DNA of 64,000 nt from Neisseriaceae bacterium CLB008 (lineage in GTDB: Bacteria; Pseudomonadota; Gammaproteobacteria; Burkholderiales; Neisseriaceae): the NCBI GenBank assembly GCA_041228285.1, contig CP166133.1:744001-808000 (forward strand). The letters run 5' to 3'. Position 1 is the first letter of the stretch. Each line of letters begins with the position of its first letter. The translations under genes and the position numbers were made by a program. Shown here piece by piece: positions 1 through 8,966 of the stretch. The notes beneath the pieces are model-generated. The model was not told the origin of the DNA and did not search any database. It saw only the letters and a program-made list of their open reading frames with translations.

Positions 1-984
1 GATGGCCTGTACGCGTTTGACGGCTTTTTCCATGAACTGTTCGAAGATGGATTCTTGGATCAGTACGCGGCTAGGCGCCGTACAGATTTCCCCTTGGTTA
101 AGGGCGAACATGCTAAAGCCTTCTAAGGCCTTATTTAAGTAGGCATCGTCTTTGGCCATGACGTCTTCAAAGAACACGTTAGGGGATTTGCCGCCTAGCT
201 CTAAGGTCACCGGTAAAACATGTTCTGCTGCGCCACGCATGATGCTTTGGCCCACTTCGGTTGAGCCGGTAAAGCCAATTTTAGCAATGCGGGGGGAGCG
301 GGTGAGGTAATCACCAATGCGTCCGCCTGCACCGTTGACAATATTCAAGACGCCAGGCGGTAATTCTTGACCAATCACTTCCATTAAAATCAAAATCGAC
401 AGCGGCGTGAACTTGGCTGGCTTCATCACGATACAGTTACCGGCGGCCAATGCTGGCGCCAGCTTCCAAGCAGCCATTAGCAAAGGGAAGTTCCATGGAA
501 TGATCTGGCCAACCACGCCTAGTGGTTCGTGGAAGTGATAGGCGACGGTGTCTTTGTCGATCTGGCTGATGCCGCCTTCTTGGGCGCGTATGGCGCTGGC
601 AAAATAGCGGAAATGATCGATGGCCAGAGGGATGTCGGCGGCCAAGGTTTCACGAATGGCCTTGCCGTTGTCCCAAGATTCGATCGTGGCCAAAAGCTCG
701 AGGTTTTCTTGCATGCGATCGGCAACGCGATTCAGCACGGTGGCGCGTTCGGCAGCAGAAGCGCTGCCCCAAGCGTCTTTGGCTTTGTGAGCGGCGTCTA
801 AGGCCAGCTCAACGTCTTCTTCGGTGGAAGAGGCGATCTCACACATGGGCAAGCCGGTTACGGGGGTAAGGTTCTCAAAATAAGCACCTTGTACCGGGGC
901 AACCCACTTGCCGCCAATAAAGTTTTCATAGCGTTGTTTCAGTTGTAAGGGCAAACCATAACTACCTGGATGAATACGAGACAT
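1..984 (-). CDS. aldB: Aldehyde dehydrogenase AldB/ExaC type (3' end outside window)
   Basis: NAD(P)-dependent aldehyde dehydrogenase that should oxidise acetaldehyde and similar small aldehydes to acids in the cytosol. The 328 codons present run from the start to the window edge, so roughly the last third of a ~506-residue family protein is missing. Visible are the N-terminal HPGSYGLPL and [11 protein letters not shown] segments, [17 protein letters not shown] (about residue 238), ELGGKSPN (about 262) and the catalytic cysteine in [11 protein letters not shown] (about 300). Similarity to E. coli AldB is recalled over the whole visible length. The ATG is preceded by AGGAG. The upstream region holds an ATCAATA operator cluster (1098-1130) that resembles one in front of mdaB in this window. 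Family assignment is strong; substrate is inferred. Confidence 0.93.
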   Translation of the reverse strand, partial: MSRIHPGSYGLPLQLKQRYENFIGGKWVAPVQGAYFENLTPVTGLPMCEIASSTEEDVELALDAAHKAKDAWGSASAAERATVLNRVADRMQENLELLATIESWDNGKAIRETLAADIPLAIDHFRYFASAIRAQEGGISQIDKDTVAYHFHEPLGVVGQIIPWNFPLLMAAWKLAPALAAGNCIVMKPAKFTPLSILILMEVIGQELPPGVLNIVNGAGGRIGDYLTRSPRIAKIGFTGSTEVGQSIMRGAAEHVLPVTLELGGKSPNVFFEDVMAKDDAYLNKALEGFSMFALNQGEICTAPSRVLIQESIFEQFMEKAVKRVQAI

Positions 985-1097
985 TATGACACTCCTTTGG
1001 GTGAGGCTCATCAAGCGATGAGGTGGGGGCCAAACATAGGCCCTCTTCAGTCAGACCTACTATAGCCTGCTGAAGTTTCTGTAACAAGTGAATTAAT

Positions 1098-1130
1098 TTA
1101 TCAATACTATTGATAAAATTTAATCAATAG
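1098..1130. promoter_or_regulatory. Operator cluster upstream of aldB
   Basis: The perfect 19-base palindrome TTATCAATACTATTGATAA (1098-1116) overlaps a second perfect inverted repeat, CTATTGAT (1107-1114) with ATCAATAG (1123-1130). This gives three ATCAATA/TATTGAT units within 33 bases, about 115-145 bases before the aldB start. A 14-base identical stretch, read as TTATCAATAGTATT, recurs at 58562-58575 between lysR and mdaB. It is most simply a regulator binding site; the regulator is inferred. Confidence 0.6.
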
Positions 1131-1193
1131 CCAATGTAAATCAAAAAGGCAATGTATACATCAGCCTGTAGGCGGCATCATAAACGCAGGCCG

Positions 1194-1226
1194 TAAAAAA
1201 AGCCTGAACGATGTTCAGGCTTTTTG
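1194..1226 (-). terminator. Terminator after substrate-binding protein gene
   Basis: Stem AAAAAAGCCTGAAC / GTTCAGGCTTTTT with a three-base loop, U-rich on the minus strand, directly downstream of the gene ending at 1245. Confidence 0.85.
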
Positions 1227-1244
1227 CGCTACGTCAAAATCGAT

Positions 1245-2024
1245 TTACTTAGAGAAGTATTTGCCATAAATGGTGTCGTATTCGCCAGATTCACGGACTT
1301 TTTTCAGGCCGTCGTTCAGCATGGCTAAAGTATCGGCATCGCCTTTGCGTACGGCTAGGCCGTAAAACTCTTCGTCAAAGCCTTCGGCTGGGATGATGGC
1401 CAAATCTTGATTAGGGTTGTTTTTCAAATAGTGTGCCACGACTGCGCTGTCGCTGATGGCCACGTCGGCGCCGCCATTTTCAACTTCTTTCATGGCCAAG
1501 GCAATGTTTTCAAAGCGAACGATCTTGGCGCTCGTAGGGCCAAGAATTTTTTGGGCCACTAGGTCGCCGGTGTGACCGGTCACGACGGCCACTTTGTTTA
1601 GTTTTTCTAAGTCAGCTGCGGTGGCCACGGCTTTGTCTTTAGGTGCGGCAATCACTTGGGTAATGGTGAAGTAGGGCTCGGTAAAGTCCATGCTTTGCTT
1701 GCGCTCTTCGGTGGTGGTGATGGCGGCGGCTAAAGCGTTGACGTCACCAGAATTGAGGCTCACAAAAAGGCCATCCCAGGGCATGTCGACAAACTTAATT
1801 TCCACGCCTTCGGCTTGACCAATGGCGTTTAAGAGGTCGATGTCAAAGCCTTGCATTTGGCCGTTGGCGTCTAGTGATTCAAAGGGCGCAAATTCAGCAT
1901 TAACGCCGACTTTTAGGATTTTGGCTGCTTCAGCGCCATCGGTTTTGGTGTCGCTGCCGCCGCAGGCAGCAAGGGCTAATGCAGAGCAGGCAACGGTTAA
2001 GCCCAGCCATTTTTTTAAGTTCAT
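1245..2024 (-). CDS. Amino acid ABC transporter substrate-binding lipoprotein (copy 1)
   Basis: Periplasmic amino-acid-binding protein of the SBP_bac_3 family (ArtJ/HisJ/GlnH relatives), 259 residues. The N-terminus is a lipoprotein signal ending LALAACG, with Cys21 as the likely lipidation site, so it should be anchored in a membrane. Family hallmarks are AEFAPFE, GFDIDLLNAI, the binding-site segment DMPWDGLFVSLNSGDVN, MDFTEPYF and VVTGHTGD. It follows the closely related gene at 2160-2960 on the same strand. The two share a nearly identical signal peptide, so they are products of tandem duplication. No permease or ATPase gene lies in the window, so the transporter partner is unknown. Ligand specificity (polar or basic amino acid) cannot be decided by eye. 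Confidence 0.9.
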   Translation of the reverse strand: MNLKKWLGLTVACSALALAACGGSDTKTDGAEAAKILKVGVNAEFAPFESLDANGQMQGFDIDLLNAIGQAEGVEIKFVDMPWDGLFVSLNSGDVNALAAAITTTEERKQSMDFTEPYFTITQVIAAPKDKAVATAADLEKLNKVAVVTGHTGDLVAQKILGPTSAKIVRFENIALAMKEVENGGADVAISDSAVVAHYLKNNPNQDLAIIPAEGFDEEFYGLAVRKGDADTLAMLNDGLKKVRESGEYDTIYGKYFSK

Positions 2025-2103
2025 TGAGTCATCCTTTGAGGTGATTGAGCTACCGTGACGGGTAACGAGGTAGGTGTTCTGCCTAATTATGGAGCAGATA
2101 AGG

Positions 2104-2140
2104 AAAAAGGTCTAAAAAATTTTCTTTTTAGACCTTTTTT
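2104..2140 (-). terminator. Terminator between tandem substrate-binding genes
   Basis: Long A/T-rich stem AAAAAGGTCTAAAAA / TTTTTAGACCTTTTT with a six-base loop and a U tract on the minus strand, just after the gene ending at 2160. It suggests that the two tandem paralogues are at least partly independent transcription units. Confidence 0.85.
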
Positions 2141-2159
2141 GTGGCGTTAAACCACTGGT

Positions 2160-2960
2160 TTATTGGTTGCCAGCAAAGTATTTATTGTAGACCTTGTCGT
2201 ATTCGCCATTGGCTTTGATTTTTTCTAGGCCTTGGTTGAATAAGGTTTGCAATTCATCGCCAGGGCGAACCGCCATGCCGTAAAACTCGCTGTCCACTTC
2301 ATCGCTGTCGATGATGGTGAAATTGTCGCTGCCGTTGTTTTTAACGTAGTGACGCACCACGGCGCTGTCGCTAAGAGCGGCATCGGCGCCGGCGTTTTCA
2401 ATTTCTTTCACCACTAAAGCCACACGCTCGTAGCGAGCAATCTTAGGATTGGTGGCGCCCAAGATTTTTTGGGCTACAAAGTCACCGGTGTTGCCGGTTA
2501 CCACGGCTACTTTGGTCATGTCTTTTAATTCATCTAATTTGGTCAAGGTTTTGCCTTTAGGCAGTAAGATGACCTGTTTGACTTCAAAGTAAGGCTCGGT
2601 AAAGTCCATGGTTTGCTTGCGCTCTGGCGTGATGGTCACGGCCGACATCACGGCGTCAATGTCGCCAGAATTCAGGCTGGCGAATAGGCCATCCCAAGGA
2701 ATGTCTTTATAGGTGACTTGGAAGTCCATCTCTTTGGCAATCGCGTTGAGTAAATCCACGTCGAAGCCTTCAATGGCGCCGTCATTGCCTTTAAATTCAA
2801 ACGGGGCAAATTCGGCGTTCATGGCCACGGTATAGGTTTTGGCTGCGGTTGGGGCATCAGCGTCGGCGGCAGGCGCAGCGGCTTCTTTTTGGCCACCGCA
2901 GGCGGCTAGGGTTAGGGCAGAGCAGGCGACGGCCAAACCTAGCCATTTTTTTAAGTTCAT
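2160..2960 (-). CDS. Amino acid ABC transporter substrate-binding lipoprotein (copy 2)
   Basis: Second SBP_bac_3 family amino-acid-binding lipoprotein, 266 residues, paralogue of the downstream gene at 1245-2024. Its first 21 residues match that copy except at positions 10 and 17, and end in the lipobox LAACG. Next comes an Ala/Asp-rich linker (residues ~24-42), then AEFAPFE, GFDVDLLNAIAKE, DIPWDGLFASLNSGDID, MDFTEPYF and VVTGNTGDFVAQKILGA. Mature parts have clearly diverged (for example QVILLPKGK against QVIAAPKDK), which fits different ligands or affinities rather than a recent copy. No cognate permease is visible. Function by family; ligand unknown. Confidence 0.9.
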   Translation of the reverse strand: MNLKKWLGLAVACSALTLAACGGQKEAAAPAADADAPTAAKTYTVAMNAEFAPFEFKGNDGAIEGFDVDLLNAIAKEMDFQVTYKDIPWDGLFASLNSGDIDAVMSAVTITPERKQTMDFTEPYFEVKQVILLPKGKTLTKLDELKDMTKVAVVTGNTGDFVAQKILGATNPKIARYERVALVVKEIENAGADAALSDSAVVRHYVKNNGSDNFTIIDSDEVDSEFYGMAVRPGDELQTLFNQGLEKIKANGEYDKVYNKYFAGNQ

Positions 2961-3269
2961 GGTGTTATCCTCTATTTGGGTTTGGGCACCAAGCGCGGGC
3001 TTGGCAGGGATGAAACAGCGGTGCTTTCAGGCCCAACATCCTTATCTGGACGGACTCATCAAGCGAAGCGGGTTATGGTAGCATGAGGGGGTGGCCTGAT
3101 CTAGCGTTTTAGTGCGCTGGCCGTGTTAAGACAAGAGCGTTAGCTTGGGTTAAGGTGTGCGGGCTTACAACCAAAAGTTTTATGAATATGCTTATTTCGT
3201 CTAATCTAGGCGCAGCATTTCAGCTATGATGACTATTATCTATTATTAAATTGTGGAAGGATTAACCTT
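2961..3269. other. Intergenic region between substrate-binding gene and cysK
   Basis: This 309-base divergent spacer must hold promoters for both flanking genes. An A/T-rich stretch with TATTAT near 3234 lies about 35 bases before the cysK start. I saw no hairpin, repeat or riboswitch-like structure. Confidence 0.4.
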
Positions 3270-4202
3270 ATGAATATTGCAAATAACGTCACTGATTTAA
3301 TCGGTAACACGCCTTTAGTGAAATTAAATAACCTTACTAAAGACGTTGGCGCGACGGTGGTGGCGAAATTGGAATTCTTTAATCCTGCCCACAGCGTGAA
3401 AGACCGTATTGCGATTGCGATGATTGATGCCGCGGAAAAAGCCGGCAAAATCAATGCCAACACCATCATTGTTGAACCGACTAGCGGCAACACTGGTATT
3501 GGCTTGGCCATGGTGTGCGCGGCGCGCGGTTATAAATTAACCATCACCATGCCTGAAACCATGAGTAAAGAGCGCCGTATGCTGCTCAAAGCTTACGGTG
3601 CAGAGCTGGTGTTGACGCCAGGTGCTGAAGGCATGTCGGGCGCGATCAACAAGGCCGCTGCTTTGGTGGCGGAACAGCCAGACGTTTACTTTATGCCGCA
3701 GCAGTTTGAAAACCCTGCTAACCCCGCCATTCATCGCGGCACCACGGCTGAAGAAATCTGGCGCGACACCGACGGCCAAGTGGACATTTTTGTGGCCGGC
3801 GTGGGCACGGGCGGTACGATTACTGGTGTGGGTGAAGCATTGAAAGAGAAGAAGCCTGGCGTACAAATCGTGGCGGTAGAACCTGAAGCTTCAGCCATCT
3901 TGTCTGGTGGCGAAAAAGGCCCCCACAGCATTCAAGGCATTGGTGCCGGCTTTGTGCCCAGCATTTTGAATACTGAGGTATACGACGAAATCGTGCAGGT
4001 CAGCAATGACTCAGCGTTTGAAACCGCGCGCGCCATGGCCAAAAACGAAGGCCTATTGGTGGGGATTTCTTCTGGTGCCGCCGTATGGGCTGCTCTAGAG
4101 TTGGCTAAACGTCCAGAAAATAAAGGTAAGCTGATTGTGGTGATCATCCCTTCATTCGGTGAGCGCTACTTGTCAACGCCTTTGTTTGAAAATTTGGCAT
4201 AA
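3270..4202 (+). CDS. cysK: Cysteine synthase A (O-acetylserine sulfhydrylase)
   Basis: PLP enzyme that makes L-cysteine from O-acetyl-L-serine and sulfide in the cytosol, 310 residues, normal length. The PLP lysine lies in the motif [10 protein letters not shown] (about residue 44). The substrate loop is [11 protein letters not shown] (about 71), the phosphate-binding loop [10 protein letters not shown] (about 177), and SSGAA is near residue 268. The ending [12 protein letters not shown] is typical of CysK rather than CysM. The start is chosen at ATG 3270 with AAGGA eight bases upstream. It is likely monocistronic or followed by the small lipoprotein gene 80 bases downstream. No CysB site was identified by eye. 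Confidence 0.96.
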   Translation: MNIANNVTDLIGNTPLVKLNNLTKDVGATVVAKLEFFNPAHSVKDRIAIAMIDAAEKAGKINANTIIVEPTSGNTGIGLAMVCAARGYKLTITMPETMSKERRMLLKAYGAELVLTPGAEGMSGAINKAAALVAEQPDVYFMPQQFENPANPAIHRGTTAEEIWRDTDGQVDIFVAGVGTGGTITGVGEALKEKKPGVQIVAVEPEASAILSGGEKGPHSIQGIGAGFVPSILNTEVYDEIVQVSNDSAFETARAMAKNEGLLVGISSGAAVWAALELAKRPENKGKLIVVIIPSFGERYLSTPLFENLA

Positions 4203-4281
4203 TTGCGACAGGGTTAAAAAAATAGCCAGCAGGCTATGATCAAGATGGGGTATTTGCTTAATATGGGTTATAATTAAAGCC

Positions 4282-4749
4282 ATGAAAGCATATATCCCAT
4301 TTTTATTTGTATCTGCTTTGTTATTGTCGGCTTGCGGTAGCTTGCCGACCAATCTTTGGCCACAAAGCTTTGGTACTTCAACAACAGAGTCTTATCAAAT
4401 GGCGGACAGCCATGCAAAAGACGTTGAAGCCATTCGTGTTGAAGCGAATCGCTTAGGTACCCTAGTTGGCAAAGAGGAATTAACCAAAGTGCAGGCTGCT
4501 CAGTTATTAAATCGGTTCCGATTGAAAACTGCTGGCAGCAATACAGTAGATGACAGCGTGTTTAGCGTGTATTTGCGTTCAACGGTGGAAAGCCAGAACG
4601 GTAAGATCACTGGCCTACAGTCGAAACAAATTATTCAAACGTCGCTAGAAACTTGGCAAGTGCGTTGGCCAACCATGAAGGATAAGCCAAAAAATCCCGC
4701 ATTCACCAACTTCTTGCTACAGCATTTGGGTATGACGCCGTTGAAGTAA
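4282..4749 (+). CDS. Small lipoprotein of unknown function
   Basis: Unrecognised 155-residue protein. The N-terminus KAYIPFLFVSALLLSACG is a clear lipoprotein signal with Cys18 as lipidation site. The mature part is soluble and mixed in character: it has a helical stretch rich in Glu/Lys/Gln (residues ~45-85), TVDDSVFSVYLRSTVES, and a C-terminal segment with LETWQVRWP and NFLLQHLGM. It contains no cysteine after the lipobox. It lies between cysK and serS with a strong terminator after it. Probably an outer-membrane or periplasmic lipoprotein; no function is proposed. Confidence 0.75.
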   Translation: MKAYIPFLFVSALLLSACGSLPTNLWPQSFGTSTTESYQMADSHAKDVEAIRVEANRLGTLVGKEELTKVQAAQLLNRFRLKTAGSNTVDDSVFSVYLRSTVESQNGKITGLQSKQIIQTSLETWQVRWPTMKDKPKNPAFTNFLLQHLGMTPLK

Positions 4750-4773
4750 ACGCTAGACGCCCGCCGTCTACTG

Positions 4774-4800
4774 AAAAAGCCAGCGTAAGCTGGCTTTTTT
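4774..4800 (+). terminator. Terminator after lipoprotein gene
   Basis: AAAAAGCCAGC / GCTGGCTTTTTT with a four-base loop. It is almost the same hairpin as the one at 4845-4872, so the pair may work in both directions between the converging lipoprotein and serS genes. Confidence 0.9.
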
Positions 4801-4844
4801 GTCGCCTTATTGCAGCGGCTCTTAATTGCCCTAGCATGAACCCT

Positions 4845-4872
4845 AAAAAAGCCAGCGAATGCTGGCTTTTTT
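4845..4872 (-). terminator. Terminator after serS
   Basis: AAAAAAGCCAGC / GCTGGCTTTTTT with loop GAAT, 13 bases beyond the serS stop. Near-duplicate of the hairpin at 4774-4800. Confidence 0.9.
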
Positions 4873-4885
4873 ACTGGGCGTAGGC

Positions 4886-6193
<1,308 letters not shown>

Positions 6194-6310
6194 TTAAAAT
6201 GGTTTCATTTTAAGCCATTTCGACTAATTATGTTAGGCCTTAAAGGCAGATGGGGTGGATTTATTTTAAAGCCTATCGGTAGAGGTGCGGGCTATCCATG
6301 GTCTATTGCC

Positions 6311-6610
6311 TCTCTGGTAGGGTGGGCACGCTGCGTTTTGCCCACCTTACGAAAGCGTCAACAAACCATGGCCTATCGTATCTTTTCCTATACGTCTACA
6401 ACGTAAGCCCTTAAGCGTAGGGTGGGTCGTGACCCACGTGGGTTTTAGATTTAGACACATGAGCACGTTAAGAGCGGTGGGTACGCTGCGCTTTGCCCAT
6501 CCTACAAGTGGTCAACAAACCATGGTTTATCGTATCATTCGCTATTTTTTTACGTCTACAGCATAGGCCCTGAGGCGTAGGGTGGTGCAAAGCGTAGCGT
6601 GCCCACCGTT
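6311..6610. repeat. Dispersed GTAGGGTGGGC repeats in a degenerate direct duplication
   Basis: Four related units start near 6317, 6418, 6477 and 6578. They combine GTAGGGTGGGCA and TGCCCACCTTAC arms that can pair around a short loop. Units one and three are each followed by CAACAAACCATGG and a stretch ending in ACGTCTACA, then another GTAGGGTGG. About 120 bases are therefore duplicated in direct orientation (roughly 6316-6440 and 6475-6600). The last unit (6577-6607) is nearly identical to 63786-63817. CAACAAACCAT recurs again at 7018 and 7053. No gene is supported here. Confidence 0.75.
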
Positions 6611-6641
6611 TTGAATCAAAAAATCATTAAATCATTTGTTT

Positions 6642-6985
6642 CAATGCTTCGGTTGTTTCGCTGTTACTCAATCGTTTTGTTTCGCCCCTTGGGCGACGTC
6701 ATTTCTTTTGGATGTCCAAAAGAAACGAAGCAAAGAAAAAACACCCCACTTTATCCGCCCGCTACGCGGGTGCCCTCGTTGGCTCGCACAGTGCCGGCGG
6801 CAAGAACTCATATTTGAGCCTTCGGCCAAATACTCAGACATGCTTGCCTCAAAAGCCCCGGCCCTGCACGAACCGCCTCGGCGGCTAAAAAGGGGATGGT
6901 ACTTCACCTACGGGAGACGTGGTGAGTTGTCATACAGGGTAGTGAAAGGCAATCTTCAATCAAGATCGAAATAACCGAAGCATTG
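6642..6985. mobile_element. MITE-like element with 19-bp terminal inverted repeats
   Basis: A 344-base non-coding unit bounded by CAATGCTTCGGTTGTTTCG at the left and its inverse, with one mismatch, at the right (6967-6985). Inside lies a perfect 11-bp hairpin TTTCTTTTGGA / TCCAAAAGAAA (6702-6725) followed by GCAAAGAAAA. A diverged copy begins at 63833 and leaves the window, and part of the right end recurs inverted at 63720-63778. It encodes no convincing protein. Structure fits a non-autonomous mobile or palindromic repeat; mobility and a target duplication were not demonstrated. Confidence 0.6.
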
Positions 6986-7269
6986 GTGGTTTTTCATATT
7001 TGGATACCTCTGTATCAATCAACAAACCATGGTTTTCAGTTAGGAACGGTATACCAACAAACCATCGTATTTCATCCACGGGTCAAATCATCGTGGCATT
7101 TAAGCCGAACACAGCCTAGACAATAGAGAAAAAGCAGGATTTTTAGCCGGGTTGGGCGGTTGTTTTTACAGCCTAGTTGCGCTAATCTAGACTGTTTCAG
7201 CTAGGCGCATTGGCATGGCCAAGTAGGTCGCTTTCACTCCCCCTCATCAAAGAAGGATACGAACGTCAG

Positions 7270-8256
7270 ATGGAACAACAGTTAAGAGTAGGCATTGTGG
7301 GCTACGGCCACCTTGGTAAAGGCGTGCAAAGCGCCATTCGTCAAAATCCGGACATGACCTTGGTGGCGATTTTTTCACGTCGCCCATTGAGCGCCGAAGA
7401 CGTTGGCGACGCCTCGGTTTTGGTGTTGCCGATGGCCGATGCCGAAAGCTATCAAGACAAAATTGACGTGATGATTTTATGCGGCGGCTCTGCTCATGAC
7501 TTGCCAGAGCAAGGGCCTCATTTTGCGCAATGGTTCAACACGGTCGACAGCTTTGACACCCACGCTAAAATTCCTGAATATCATGCCAGCGTTGATGCCG
7601 TGGCTAAAAAAACCGCCAAAACGTCTTTGATTTCTATCGGCTGGGATCCAGGCCTGTTCTCTTTAAACCGTTTATTTGGCGAAGCCATTTTGCCAGAGGG
7701 CGAAACCTATACCTTCTGGGGTAAAGGCTTAAGCCAAGGCCACTCAGATGCGATTCGTCGCGTTGAGGGCGTGCAGGCAGGCGTGCAGTATACCTTGCCC
7801 AGTGAGGCGGCTATGGAGGCAGTGCGTCAAGGTTTGAATCCAGAGTTGAGTATCCGTGACAAGCACACGCGCGAATGTTACGTGGTAGCGGCCCCTGGTG
7901 CCGATCAGGCCCAGATTGAAACCACCATTAAAACCATGCCCAATTATTTTGCCGATTACGACACCACTGTGACCTTTATCAGTGAAGACACGCTGCGCCG
8001 TGAACATGCGGCCATGCCGCACGGTGGTTTTGTGATTCGCAGCGGTAAAACCGGTGCGGCAACCACTCAGATCATGGAGTATTCTCTCAAGCTGGGCAGC
8101 AATCCAGAGTTTACCTCTAGCGTGCTGGTGGCCTATGCGCGCGCTGCGTGCAAGATGAATGCCTTGGGGCTAGTGGGTGCCCAAACGGCTTTTGACGTGG
8201 CGCCTGGTTGGCTATCGCCTAAAAGTGCGGCTGAGCTGCGCAAGGTTTTGCTATAG
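7270..8256 (+). CDS. ddh: meso-Diaminopimelate D-dehydrogenase
   Basis: NADPH-dependent enzyme that makes meso-diaminopimelate directly from tetrahydrodipicolinate and ammonia, a one-step branch of the lysine/peptidoglycan pathway, cytosolic. The 328-residue product starts with the Rossmann motif VGIVGYGHLGKG and contains IFSRRPL, CGGSAHDLPEQ, GWDPGLFSLNR, FWGKGLSQGHSDAIRRVEGV (residues ~154-173) and MPHGGFVI. These match the Corynebacterium glutamicum Ddh family closely. ATG 7270 is chosen because homology begins there and AAGGA lies upstream; an in-frame extension to 7210 has no support. It sits behind the repeat region and ends at a strong terminator. Such enzymes are uncommon in Gram-negatives, so transfer is possible but not shown. 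Confidence 0.93.
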   Translation: MEQQLRVGIVGYGHLGKGVQSAIRQNPDMTLVAIFSRRPLSAEDVGDASVLVLPMADAESYQDKIDVMILCGGSAHDLPEQGPHFAQWFNTVDSFDTHAKIPEYHASVDAVAKKTAKTSLISIGWDPGLFSLNRLFGEAILPEGETYTFWGKGLSQGHSDAIRRVEGVQAGVQYTLPSEAAMEAVRQGLNPELSIRDKHTRECYVVAAPGADQAQIETTIKTMPNYFADYDTTVTFISEDTLRREHAAMPHGGFVIRSGKTGAATTQIMEYSLKLGSNPEFTSSVLVAYARAACKMNALGLVGAQTAFDVAPGWLSPKSAAELRKVLL

Positions 8257-8281
8257 ATTAAGGGCCGCCAGGCTTGCAGTT

Positions 8282-8317
8282 AAAACGCCCATGATGCTGG
8301 TCATGGGCGTTTTTTTA
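8282..8317 (+). terminator. Terminator after ddh
   Basis: AACGCCCATGA / TCATGGGCGTTTTTTT. The run of T reaches the stop codon of the converging glutathione peroxidase gene (8315-8317). Confidence 0.88.
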
Positions 8318-8794
8318 TAGGCAGGCAACGATGTCGTCGATGATTGCCGAAGGCGGAGTGCGCGGGCCGTAGCGTTTGATCACTTGGCCTTGGCGATTGA
8401 TTAGGAACTTAGTGAAGTTCCACTTAATCGCGCGCGTGCCTAAAAAGCCTCGTTTTTGGGCTTTTAAATAGCGCCACAGCGGGTGGGCCTGGGGGCCGTT
8501 GACCATGACCTTATCGGCCATCAAGAAGGAGACGCCGTGGTTTTGCTCGCAGAATTGCTGTAAGTTGGCGCCGGCCAAGGGTTCTTGTTGCATGAACTGA
8601 TTGCAGGGAAAGCCAATGATGATTAGGCCTTGGTCATAGTATTGACGGTGCAATTGAGCTAAGTCGCTTAGCTGGGGCGTGAAGCCGCAGCCGCTGGCGG
8701 TGTTGACTATGAGGATGACGCGATCTCGATACTCGGCGAGGCTATGAGGCTGCTGTTGTAGGTCGAGGAAGGAAAAGTCATATAGTTCGGTCAT
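8315..8794 (-). CDS. Glutathione peroxidase family protein
   Basis: Thiol peroxidase of the glutathione peroxidase family that reduces hydrogen peroxide or lipid hydroperoxides, likely cytosolic with thioredoxin or glutathione as donor. It has 159 residues from ATG 8794, preceded by GGA. An upstream TTG four codons earlier has no ribosome site of its own. Motifs are VNTASGCGFTPQ with the peroxidatic Cys (about residue 36), the family signature GFPCNQFMQQEP, and KWNFTKFLINRQG with conserved Trp and Asn. The enzyme uses cysteine, not selenocysteine. Standalone gene between ddh and the dcd operon. Confidence 0.93.
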   Translation of the reverse strand: MTELYDFSFLDLQQQPHSLAEYRDRVILIVNTASGCGFTPQLSDLAQLHRQYYDQGLIIIGFPCNQFMQQEPLAGANLQQFCEQNHGVSFLMADKVMVNGPQAHPLWRYLKAQKRGFLGTRAIKWNFTKFLINRQGQVIKRYGPRTPPSAIIDDIVACL

Positions 8795-8802
8795 GGCGCT
8801 AT

Positions 8803-8842
8803 CCAAAAAAAACGCTGAATTAGTAAGGGGACTAATTCAGCG
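8803..8842 (-). terminator. Terminator after the rpe-to-dcd operon
   Basis: Perfect 12-bp stem CGCTGAATTAGT (8813-8824) / ACTAATTCAGCG (8831-8842), six-base loop, followed on the minus strand by eight U. It lies 125 bases beyond dcd and just before the glutathione peroxidase start. A second, imperfect hairpin (AGTAGGCGGAA / TTCCACCTACT, about 8856-8882) precedes it; both loops carry the same AGGGG sequence. Confidence 0.75.
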
Positions 8843-8966
8843 AAAGGGGATAAAAGTAGGCGGAAAGGGGATTCCACCTACTAAGGGTTATCATACCATA
8901 ATTGTCATGATGTGACAGAGGGTGTGATAAATAGCCTCGCCCCTGTTGTTTTTTTACTAAAAACGG

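Noticed and set aside
1195-1225. Neisseria-type DNA uptake sequence (a ...CTGAA word) in the terminator stem
   Set aside because: Only a short GCCTGAA match within a terminator. No repeated 10-12-mer ending in CTGAA was noticed in the window, so no uptake-sequence dialect can be assigned.
4221-4236. ATAGCC/GGCTAT hairpin after cysK as its terminator
   Set aside because: There is no T run on the plus strand after the stem (the A run precedes it); too weak to call.
6599-6974. Overlapping open frames of 72-112 codons within the repeat region
   Set aside because: They read through the inverted ends and internal hairpin of the MITE-like element in several frames on both strands, lack ribosome sites and have repeat-derived composition.
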